Shown here piece by piece: positions 32,220 through 39,344 of a stretch of 64,000 nucleotides of DNA. Within the stretch, counting starts at the first letter, position 1; each line of letters begins with the position of its first letter. The DNA comes from Spirochaetota bacterium. GTDB taxonomy: Bacteria > Spirochaetota > Spirochaetia > Treponematales > Treponemataceae. The notes beneath the pieces are model-generated. The model had not been told where the DNA came from and ran no database searches. It saw nothing but the letters and a program-made list of their open reading frames with translations. The stretch spans positions 62,001 through 126,000 of the forward strand of contig JAEWSQ010000021.1 of NCBI GenBank assembly GCA_023398165.1, in the 5' to 3' direction. A program made the translations under genes and the position numbers.

Positions 32220-33968
32220 TTACGCTGATTCCACAGCCTGAACGTGGTCAAAGTTTCTTTTAACCTTCTTAGTCGTTGTCATTTCGAGAGCTTCGAGCAA
32301 TATGGTTATTTTACTGATGCGGGCATACGGCTGAAGATCTTTATTCACTTTATCAACAGTCTCCTGAATCGTAGTATATACAGGGTCTATGGAATCCTGT
32401 GCCCCCCGTATAAGTCCGAGTCTCTTATACAGATCATCTGAAGGATAAATCAATGCTTCTATGCCTTCAGATTTTGTCAATTTATCCATTAAGTATCCCT
32501 TAACAGTGATCTGTTCAATATCAGTAAAAAGCTGGAATGCATTTTCTATTTCTTCCGGATACACATTTTTTCCGCCTTCGGTAACAATCATGTTTTTTGC
32601 TCTTCCTGCCAGATACAGATAATTCTCGGCATCAAGGCGGCCTAAATCGCCTGTTTTAAACCATCCGTCATCGGTAAATACTTTTTTTGTTTCTTCGGGA
32701 AGATTATAGTACCCCTGCATAACCATGGGACCTTTGATTAAAACCTCGCCTATACCGTCCTCGTTCGGATCCAGTATTTTCATTTCCATATACGGGAAAA
32801 AGTTTTTACCCACACTCGCAATTTTAAAATTATCAATAGGATTAAGCGCTACAATCGGCGACGTTTCGGTAAGCCCGTACCCCTGAATAAAATCTATACC
32901 AAGTTCCTGATACACCCTGAAAACGCTCGGAGCAAGAGGTCCGCCGCCGCATATTGCGATACGGAGTGTACTGATGCTCGCTTTTTCAAGCACCGCTTTG
33001 AACATTTTCTTTCCGGGATTAACTTTAAATAGTTTCTTTATAAGGTAGGACACGCCCATAAGAGCCTTCATGATAGCATATACGATAAAGCCTTTTTCCC
33101 TGATTCCTTTTAGAATTCCTGCAAGCAGTTTGTTGAATAGAAGAGGAACACCCAAAAGCATCGTAATTTTACCTTCTCTCAATTCCTTAAGCATGCGGGA
33201 AACAGCCATTGTTTTACCGAATACGATTTCCGCACCGACTGACACAGCTTCCAGGAATACGGCAAGCATTGTATATGAGTGATGAATCGGAAGAAGCGCA
33301 TAAAAGACATCGGTATGGAAAATATCAAGATTTGTCTGTGCAATGTAACAGTCTGAAACAAGATTTCTATGAGAAAGCATTACGCCTTTTGGAATTCCGG
33401 TTGTTCCCGATGTAAAAAGAATAGCAGCAGTCTCTTCCTCGTTAATTACAGGAAAATCCTTATGTGCTGAAGGCTTTAGATTATACACATACAGATTTCC
33501 CTTGTTCTTACTGAGTGAAAATAGTTTTGCTCCGCTGGAATTATTTTCAAAATATGTAAATTTTTCCTCATCCACAAAGAAAATTTTCGGAGAGGAAGCT
33601 TTTAAAAGATTTTCAACTTCTTTTTCGTGCAGACCGTAATCAATCGGTACTATAATGCATCCTGCAAAAAGTGCAGCCAAATATACGGTCGCCCATTCGG
33701 GAGAATTTTTTCCGGATACAGCAATCCGGTCATTTTTAGTAATATTCTGTTCAAGCATCCATTGAGCAAGATTTTCCACATTGGCAAGAGCCTGGGTGTA
33801 GGTTACAGAGCGTTTTTCAGGATCAAAATCGGTAAAACAGGCGCGGTCAGGATACCGGGCCGCTGAAATTCTGAACATCTGCGGAACAGTAGGCCATACA
33901 CCTGAAAACATAGATCCTTTATATGCATCTAAAAAAGCCCATGGAAGATTTTTTTCATTTTTTTTCAT
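32220..33968 (-). CDS. AMP-binding long-chain acyl-CoA (acyl-ACP) synthetase
   Basis: 582 residues of the ANL superfamily. P-loop motif AILFTSGTTGIPKGVMLSHR, A4/A5 IQGYGLTETSPIVALNP, A7 DGWFKTGDLGRLD, A8 AKNMIVTEGGKNVYPEEIE; the catalytic Lys region near the C-terminus reads TTKKVKRNF. It activates a fatty acid as acyl-AMP and transfers it to CoA or ACP, for phospholipid synthesis from exogenous fatty acids. The start at 33966-33968 follows AAGGGG by 7 nt. Confidence 0.85.
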   Translation of the reverse strand: MKKNEKNLPWAFLDAYKGSMFSGVWPTVPQMFRISAARYPDRACFTDFDPEKRSVTYTQALANVENLAQWMLEQNITKNDRIAVSGKNSPEWATVYLAALFAGCIIVPIDYGLHEKEVENLLKASSPKIFFVDEEKFTYFENNSSGAKLFSLSKNKGNLYVYNLKPSAHKDFPVINEEETAAILFTSGTTGIPKGVMLSHRNLVSDCYIAQTNLDIFHTDVFYALLPIHHSYTMLAVFLEAVSVGAEIVFGKTMAVSRMLKELREGKITMLLGVPLLFNKLLAGILKGIREKGFIVYAIMKALMGVSYLIKKLFKVNPGKKMFKAVLEKASISTLRIAICGGGPLAPSVFRVYQELGIDFIQGYGLTETSPIVALNPIDNFKIASVGKNFFPYMEMKILDPNEDGIGEVLIKGPMVMQGYYNLPEETKKVFTDDGWFKTGDLGRLDAENYLYLAGRAKNMIVTEGGKNVYPEEIENAFQLFTDIEQITVKGYLMDKLTKSEGIEALIYPSDDLYKRLGLIRGAQDSIDPVYTTIQETVDKVNKDLQPYARISKITILLEALEMTTTKKVKRNFDHVQAVESA

Positions 33969-34071
33969 ATGCAAACCCCTTGAAAAAAAGATTAAACCCC
34001 ATCATTGTATTGACCCATTTATGACCGGGAAAGTTGCACAAGATTAACAGAATTACATAAATTTATTCATA

Positions 34072-34100
34072 TTGCACTATAATTATTTTTCGCTTATAAT
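34072..34100 (+). promoter_or_regulatory. Leaderless-type promoter of the NlpC/P60 gene
   Basis: TTGCAC (34072-34077), 17 bp, consensus TATAAT (34095-34100), 7 nt to the ATG at 34108. The clearest example of this arrangement in the window; no Shine-Dalgarno. Confidence 0.75.
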
Positions 34101-34107
34101 TTGCACC

Positions 34108-35199
34108 ATGGTTCTTCGAAGAAAAGGGCTTTGTATTGCTTTTATACTGCTCACAGGATTTTTACTTTCATCCCAGGAGTCGCCTCAAAATGCCGGTGAA
34201 ATGCGCGAAAAGTGGGTAGCCTACAGCAAACAGTTTATTGGAACCCCTTACAAGTACGGGGGGCTTACAAAAGAAGGAATAGACTGTTCCGGCCTTATTT
34301 ATGTAACGGCTCTGGAATCTATCGCCCTCCAGCTTCCAAGAACGGTGACTGATCTTTATTCATTTGCGCGTATCATTCCTGATTCTAAAAAAGAACCGGG
34401 AGATCTCGTATTTTTTAAAACTGTCGATGCAAAAGTTTCTCATGTCGGAATTTACATGGGGAAAAACCAGTTTATTCACGCTGCAAGCGACGGTCCGAAT
34501 ACCGGCGTGATTGTCTCCTCTCTCACCGAAACCTACTGGAAAAATGCCTATGCCGGTCCGGGGCAGGTATTAAGCTCTCCGGAATACCCGGCAGAACAGG
34601 AAGAAGAGACCATTATAAAAGAAACAGGGAGCCTTCCGCAAAAGTCTGATGCATCCTCATCCGTAAAGTCTTCTTCAAAAACTTCTTATGCAGGATTATC
34701 CTCTTTTCTCAAGACGGCGCCTGTCAAGTTTGATGTATCGGCTGTAATGAACTGGAATTTCTTTACCTCCGAAGAAGTATATTGGAATATACGGGGCGCA
34801 TCAGTACAGCTCCATACAATGTATACGGGGCTTAGTATTCAGCCCGGTTTCGCAGCGGAACTGCGCATTGACCCTAAAATGGGTATTGTTCAAATTCCCC
34901 TCCTTGTAACACTGACACCCGTTGATTTTCTCCGGGTATATGCGGGTCCTGTATTCACTATTGGACAGCCCCGCCTCACCGGTACAGGAAAAATTGTTGA
35001 AGGCTCTATATTTCCCGGCGTTCTTGGTATTTCATGGCAGACTCCATCTTTAAAACTTGGGTCTATTGCTCTTTGTTTTATACAAGATCTCTCATATACT
35101 GTATTTAACGAGACGGATAATTCCGCTCTTCCGTTTATAGAATCGTTTTCTTCCGGTTTCCTTTTTATGACTGGATTCCGGGTAAAATTAAACCCATAG
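34108..35199 (+). CDS. NlpC/P60 peptidase fused to a beta-barrel-like domain
   Basis: 363 residues. A signal peptide (GLCIAFILLTGFLLSSQ) leads to an NlpC/P60 domain (about 30-155) with catalytic Cys60 in GIDCSGLIYV, His112 in KVSHVGIYMG and the third polar site His124 in FIHAASDG. Such enzymes cut gamma-D-Glu to diamino-acid bonds in peptidoglycan stem peptides. A Ser-rich linker is followed by about 155 residues of alternating beta pattern (FDVSAVMNWNFFTSEEVYW, IPLLVTLTPVDFLRVYAGPV, SSGFLFMTGFRVKLNP), resembling a small outer-membrane barrel. That second assignment is inference. The lipoprotein gene follows after 9 bp. Confidence 0.78.
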   Translation: MVLRRKGLCIAFILLTGFLLSSQESPQNAGEMREKWVAYSKQFIGTPYKYGGLTKEGIDCSGLIYVTALESIALQLPRTVTDLYSFARIIPDSKKEPGDLVFFKTVDAKVSHVGIYMGKNQFIHAASDGPNTGVIVSSLTETYWKNAYAGPGQVLSSPEYPAEQEEETIIKETGSLPQKSDASSSVKSSSKTSYAGLSSFLKTAPVKFDVSAVMNWNFFTSEEVYWNIRGASVQLHTMYTGLSIQPGFAAELRIDPKMGIVQIPLLVTLTPVDFLRVYAGPVFTIGQPRLTGTGKIVEGSIFPGVLGISWQTPSLKLGSIALCFIQDLSYTVFNETDNSALPFIESFSSGFLFMTGFRVKLNP

Positions 35200-35208
35200 G
35201 AAATAAAT

Positions 35209-35928
35209 ATGAATAAGGCAAAATTTATTTGGTTAACTGTATGCGCATCTCTGCTTCTCTTCACACTGGTATCCTGCGCACCTTCGGTAAAAATTGAGAT
35301 TGCACAGGATGACTCGGCAAAGATGGAATTCTCAACATCATTGAGTTCTTCAATTGAAGGAAGCATCCGGTCTCTCATGGGTCTAGAGGATAATGCCCCG
35401 CTATACAAGGAAGAACCTGTCCGTGCAAGCCTTGTCGCCTCGGGTCTAGAAGTTGAATCCATCCGTTTCCCTTCAATGACAGGAATTGAAATAAAGGCCG
35501 GCATCAAAAACATCAATAAATCCCTGACCTATGCAAAGGATTCGGTAAAAGTGACAGCAACCGATACCGGAAAAGACGCTGTAATACGATTCAGTCCAGA
35601 AATTATTACAGAAGCTCTGAATTTTATGCCTGAAGAGACTAGAACCTATGCGGATCTTCTTATGGCTCCCGTATTTACCGGAGAGCAGATGACAAGCGAT
35701 GAATATATGTTTCTCCTTTCAATGGTATACGGGGATACTCTGGCTAATGAACTGGCAAAATCAGTATTCATCGTGGAGCTTACCGCTCCGTCTTCTGTGA
35801 AAAAAGCCTCATTATCAGATACATCGCTTGGAACAGTAAAAACTTCAGGCAGAAAAGCCGTTTTTACCATATCCCTGCATAAACTGCTGTCATCGTCTGG
35901 AACGACTGAGTACTATGTAAGCTGGTAA
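35209..35928 (+). CDS. Putative lipoprotein
   Basis: 239 residues with lipobox LVSC (WLTVCASLLLFTLVSCAPS). The mature protein begins with beta-strands (VKIEIAQDDSAKMEFSTSLSSS) and has a helical section (EEPVRASLVASGLEVE; FMPEETRTYADLLMAP). The pattern recalls LppM-like or other treponemal lipoproteins, but no family is assigned. AGGAAAT precedes the ATG; nine bp downstream of the NlpC/P60 gene, so the two are probably one operon exporting envelope proteins. Confidence 0.7.
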   Translation: MNKAKFIWLTVCASLLLFTLVSCAPSVKIEIAQDDSAKMEFSTSLSSSIEGSIRSLMGLEDNAPLYKEEPVRASLVASGLEVESIRFPSMTGIEIKAGIKNINKSLTYAKDSVKVTATDTGKDAVIRFSPEIITEALNFMPEETRTYADLLMAPVFTGEQMTSDEYMFLLSMVYGDTLANELAKSVFIVELTAPSSVKKASLSDTSLGTVKTSGRKAVFTISLHKLLSSSGTTEYYVSW

Positions 35929-35964
35929 AAAACCTGATCCTTCATTGTATAAAATTTTAATCAG

Positions 35965-35993
35965 TTGAATTTATTCTCATTAAACAGTATACT
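35965..35993 (+). promoter_or_regulatory. Promoter of the hydrogenase operon
   Basis: TTGAAT (35965-35970), 17 bp, TATACT (35988-35993); leader of about 32 nt with GGGGGT before the ATG at 36032, a conventional leadered arrangement. Confidence 0.7.
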
Positions 35994-36031
35994 ATTGGTA
36001 CTTTATTTATAGATTAGACGTGGGGGTCTAC

Positions 36032-36514
36032 ATGGCAGACGTACAGAATGCAGGGTTCTCAAAAGAACTCGAAGCATTTATTAATGATTGGAAGCAGAAA
36101 CCAGGCAACCTGATAATGATCCTTCATAAGGTTCAAGAGGAGCAGGGTTATATTTCCAAAGAAGCAGCAAAAGCTGTTGCGCAGCGAACTAATTCGCATT
36201 TGGCAAGGGTATACGGTGTTATGTCCTTTTATCACTTCTTTAAAACAACAAAACCAGGCAAAAATAGAATAAGCGTTTGTTTAGGAACAGCCTGTTACCT
36301 TAAAGGCGGACAGGATCTTATTGACGAAGCTAAATCTCTTCTTGGTTTAGGCGAAGAAGACATTACGACAGAAGACGGATTGTTTTCGGTGGAACCTGTA
36401 CGCTGCATCGGATGCTGCGGACTTGCACCGGTTCTTTCAGTAAACGGCGATGTATACGGCAAACTGACCAAAAATCAGATCGCCGATATTCTTAATAAAT
36501 ACAAAAACGCATAA
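36032..36514 (+). CDS. hydC: NuoE-like subunit of bifurcating hydrogenase
   Basis: 160 residues, thioredoxin-like [2Fe-2S] ferredoxin: helical N-terminus (IMILHKVQEEQGYIS, YGVMSFYHFF), then ligands in VCLGTACYLKGG and RCIGCCGLAPV (four Cys with the usual spacing). In bifurcating [FeFe] hydrogenases this is HydC, which with HydB forms the NAD(H)-reactive module. The start ATG at 36032 has GGGGGT 5 nt upstream; a GTG four codons earlier lies within that site. First gene of the operon. Confidence 0.88.
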   Translation: MADVQNAGFSKELEAFINDWKQKPGNLIMILHKVQEEQGYISKEAAKAVAQRTNSHLARVYGVMSFYHFFKTTKPGKNRISVCLGTACYLKGGQDLIDEAKSLLGLGEEDITTEDGLFSVEPVRCIGCCGLAPVLSVNGDVYGKLTKNQIADILNKYKNA

Positions 36515-36520
36515 TTTTTT

Positions 36521-37075
36521 ATGCACTACAATCTCTGTGATTTAATTGCCGATTTAACCCAGAATTCCATCGAAGCACAGGCAACAAAAGTTACAGTGGA
36601 GCTACTAGAAACAGACAACGATTTGACGGTATATATTCGCGATAACGGAAAGGGAATGAGTCCTGAGATTCTACAAAAAGCAGCCAACCCTTTCTATACC
36701 GACGGAATAAAACATCCAAAACGGAAAATAGGAATGGGGATTCCCTTTCTTATACAGACGGCATCAGATACCGGAGGCTCCTGGGATATTCAATCCAGGG
36801 AAGGCGAAGGAACAACTGTATCGGCCCGTTTTGATTTAATGAATATAGATACACCTCCCATGGGAGATGTATCCTTACTTTTCCGTCAAATTCTTACATT
36901 TCCTGGCGGCTATGAGATGCAGATCATCCGTAAAAAACAGACAAAAACCGTATTTTATGAATACGATTTTTTACGGAGCGATTTGATCGAAGCCTTAGGC
37001 GGTCTGGAAACGGCAGGAGATTTGGCTCTTTTGCTCGATTTTCTGCAGAGCCAGGAAGACCAAAGCGGCGAATAA
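36521..37075 (+). CDS. Histidine-kinase-like ATPase of hydrogenase operon
   Basis: 184 residues with the GHKL ATPase motifs only: N-box DLIADLTQNSIEAQA, G1 YIRDNGKGMSPEI, G2 KIGMGIPFLI, and GEGTTVSARF. No DHp or sensor domain is present. Homologues sit between hydC and the 2Fe-2S gene in Firmicutes and Thermotogae (recalled). It may be an anti-sigma-like or chaperone-like regulator; its enzymatic role is unproven. Six bp after hydC with no Shine-Dalgarno; the 70 bp that follow hold two hairpins. Confidence 0.78.
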   Translation: MHYNLCDLIADLTQNSIEAQATKVTVELLETDNDLTVYIRDNGKGMSPEILQKAANPFYTDGIKHPKRKIGMGIPFLIQTASDTGGSWDIQSREGEGTTVSARFDLMNIDTPPMGDVSLLFRQILTFPGGYEMQIIRKKQTKTVFYEYDFLRSDLIEALGGLETAGDLALLLDFLQSQEDQSGE

Positions 37076-37082
37076 GACCGCG

Positions 37083-37130
37083 AATCTGCGTTGCAGATTA
37101 TTACTGAACAGTATACGCTGTGTGCGTATA
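37083..37130 (+). other. Two hairpins inside the hydrogenase operon
   Basis: AATCTGC-GTT-GCAGATT (37083-37099) and TATACGC-TGTGT-GCGTATA (37112-37130), 12 bp apart, between the ATPase gene and the ferredoxin gene. No T-tract follows, so they are not typical terminators; mRNA processing or differential stability is possible. Confidence 0.6.
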
Positions 37131-37145
37131 GTTAGGAGAATCACT

Positions 37146-37541
37146 ATGGCAAAGATGTCCCTAGAAGAATTGCGCAAACTCCGCGGTGAAATGCAGGGTG
37201 AAATAAAGAGACGTGAGGCTGAAGGTAAAAGCATACAGATTATTGTCGGTATGGGAACCTGCGGAATTGCAGCAGGAGCAAAAGATACCCTCGATGCTTT
37301 CATTAAAGCGCTCAAGGATAAGGGAATTGCAGAAACTGCAATTATAAGACAGACAGGCTGCATGGGTATGTGTGCCAATGAGCCGACTGTGGAAGTTATT
37401 GTTCCCAATATGCCCAAAGTTATTTACGGAAATGTAACTGCAGAGATTGCAAAAGAAGTTGTTGAAAAACACATCATCGGCAAAACGCTGCTGGATAAAC
37501 AAATTCTCGACCGTCCTTCGATCGATATTATCAATAAGTAG
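37146..37541 (+). CDS. Stand-alone [2Fe-2S] ferredoxin-like protein
   Basis: 131 residues, thioredoxin-like 2Fe-2S domain: helix SLEELRKLRGEMQGEIKRRE, ligand motifs VGMGTCGIAAGAKD (one Cys near the start) and TGCMGMCANEPTVEV. It resembles the N-terminal domain of HydB and the HydD-like ferredoxin of bifurcating hydrogenase operons. Start at 37146 with TAGGAG; an upstream ATG at 37122 overlaps the second hairpin. Nine bp before hydB. Confidence 0.8.
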   Translation: MAKMSLEELRKLRGEMQGEIKRREAEGKSIQIIVGMGTCGIAAGAKDTLDAFIKALKDKGIAETAIIRQTGCMGMCANEPTVEVIVPNMPKVIYGNVTAEIAKEVVEKHIIGKTLLDKQILDRPSIDIINK

Positions 37542-37550
37542 GAGACACTC

Positions 37551-39332
37551 ATGGCATTTACCCATTATATTCTTGTTTGCGGCGGAACCGGATGTGAATC
37601 CAGCAATGCAGACGGAATTTTTAAAAATCTTATTGCAGAAGCTAAAGAAGCAGGTGTTTCAGACAAGGTTCAGATTGTTAAAACAGGCTGTTTCGGATTC
37701 TGCGAAAAAGGTCCGATTGTTAAAGTTCTTCCGGAAGATTCTTTCTATGTCGAAGTAAAACCTGAAGATGCAAAAGATATTATTAGAGAACAGATTGTTA
37801 AAGGCCGTGAAGTTACAAGGCTCTTATACAATAAAGCCAAAAAAAGTATTGAAGATGTCGAAGAAATTCAATTCTATCAAAAACAGCTCCGCATTGTACT
37901 TCGCAACTGCGGTGTTATTAATCCTGAAGATATAACTGAATACATCGCCCGCGACGGCTACCTCGCCCTCGAAAAAGCTCTTTTTGACATGACCCCTGAA
38001 CAGATTATTAATGAAGTCAAGAAATCAGGACTCCGCGGAAGAGGAGGAGCAGGATTCCCCACCGGTCTTAAATGGGAAGCCGGCTTTAAGGCAAAAGGCG
38101 ACGTTAAATATGTTGTCTGTAATGCTGACGAAGGCGACCCCGGAGCCTACATGGACCGCTCGACAATTGAAGGCGATCCCCACTCAGTTATTGAAGCTAT
38201 GATAATTTGCGGTAAAGCAATCGGAGCAAATAAGGGTTTTATTTACATCCGTGCTGAGTATCCGCTCGCTATTGACCGCTTAAAGATTGCTATGGCTCAG
38301 GCTCAGGAAAACGGCCTCCTTGGTAAAAACATACTCGGTTCAGGTTTCGATTTTGACATTGAAATCCGTCTCGGTGCTGGCGCCTTCGTATGCGGTGAAG
38401 AGACAGCTCTTTTACGCTCAATAGAAGGACTTCGCGGTATGCCGACACCGAAACCCCCGTTTCCTGCCCAGTGCGGTCTGTGGGGTAAACCTACCATCAT
38501 CAACAATGTTGAAACATGGGCAAATATTCCTGTAATTCTTACAAAAGGTGCTGACTGGTTTAATAAAATCGGAACTGAAGATTCAAAAGGAACGAAGGTT
38601 TTTGCTCTTACCGGTAAGGTTCAAAACTCAGGACTTGTTGAAGTTCCAATGGGAACGACACTCCGCGAAATCATTTTCGAAATCGGCGGTGGCATTAAAA
38701 ACGGTAAAAAATTCAAGGGAGTTCAGACCGGCGGTCCATCAGGCGGTATTATAACCGAAGAAAGTCTTGATACCCCGATCGATTTCGGTGCCCTTACAAG
38801 ACTCGGATCAATGATGGGTTCAGGCGGTATGATCGTTATGGATGAAGACGACTGCGTTATCGACGTATCGAAGTTCTATATGGAATTCTGCGTTGACGAA
38901 TCATGCGGTAAATGCTCACCCTGCCGTATCGGCACACGTCAGATGTATACTATCCTTGATAAAATTTCCCGCGGCAACGGAGATCTTGAAGATCTTCAGA
39001 AGCTCAAGGATATCGGTTTTGCAATGCAGAAGTCTTCTTTGTGCGCCTTAGGTCAGTCTGCACCGAATCCGACTCTTTCAACCATCAAGAAATTCGAAAA
39101 GGAATATGTTGATCACATTGTTAACAAAAAATGTACTGCCGGCAAGTGCAAGAAACTTATTACCTTTGAAATTACTGATAAATGTATAGGCTGCGGTATG
39201 TGTGCAAAAAAATGCCCTGCTGACTGCATTACGGGTGAAAAGAAAGCAAAACATGTTATCGATCAGAGCAAGTGCTTGAAATGCGGCGAATGCGAAAGAA
39301 CTTGCAAATTTGGTGCGATCATTAAACACTAA
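37551..39332 (+). CDS. hydB: NADH/flavin subunit of bifurcating [FeFe]-hydrogenase
   Basis: 593 residues. N-terminal 2Fe-2S thioredoxin-like domain (CGGTGCESSNADG; GCFGFCEKGPIV), NuoF-type FMN/NADH domain (GLRGRGGAGFPTGLKWE; CNADEGDPGAYMDR; IRLGAGAFVCGEETALL), a SLBB domain, a 4Fe-4S site (SCGKCSPCRIGTRQM), and a C-terminal pair of 4Fe-4S motifs (CIGCGMCAKKCPADCI; CLKCGECERTCKFGA). It takes electrons from NADH and, with HydC and HydA, couples NADH and ferredoxin oxidation to H2 formation, or the reverse. AAGGAG/GGAGA-type site before the ATG. Twelve bp before hydA. Confidence 0.92.
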   Translation: MAFTHYILVCGGTGCESSNADGIFKNLIAEAKEAGVSDKVQIVKTGCFGFCEKGPIVKVLPEDSFYVEVKPEDAKDIIREQIVKGREVTRLLYNKAKKSIEDVEEIQFYQKQLRIVLRNCGVINPEDITEYIARDGYLALEKALFDMTPEQIINEVKKSGLRGRGGAGFPTGLKWEAGFKAKGDVKYVVCNADEGDPGAYMDRSTIEGDPHSVIEAMIICGKAIGANKGFIYIRAEYPLAIDRLKIAMAQAQENGLLGKNILGSGFDFDIEIRLGAGAFVCGEETALLRSIEGLRGMPTPKPPFPAQCGLWGKPTIINNVETWANIPVILTKGADWFNKIGTEDSKGTKVFALTGKVQNSGLVEVPMGTTLREIIFEIGGGIKNGKKFKGVQTGGPSGGIITEESLDTPIDFGALTRLGSMMGSGGMIVMDEDDCVIDVSKFYMEFCVDESCGKCSPCRIGTRQMYTILDKISRGNGDLEDLQKLKDIGFAMQKSSLCALGQSAPNPTLSTIKKFEKEYVDHIVNKKCTAGKCKKLITFEITDKCIGCGMCAKKCPADCITGEKKAKHVIDQSKCLKCGECERTCKFGAIIKH

Positions 39333-39344
39333 GGAGACTATGAA

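Noticed and set aside
34890..35516. Minus-strand 208-aa ORF
   Set aside because: Lies antisense across the NlpC/P60 and lipoprotein genes, which have signal peptides, motifs and proper starts; no motif in the antisense ORF.
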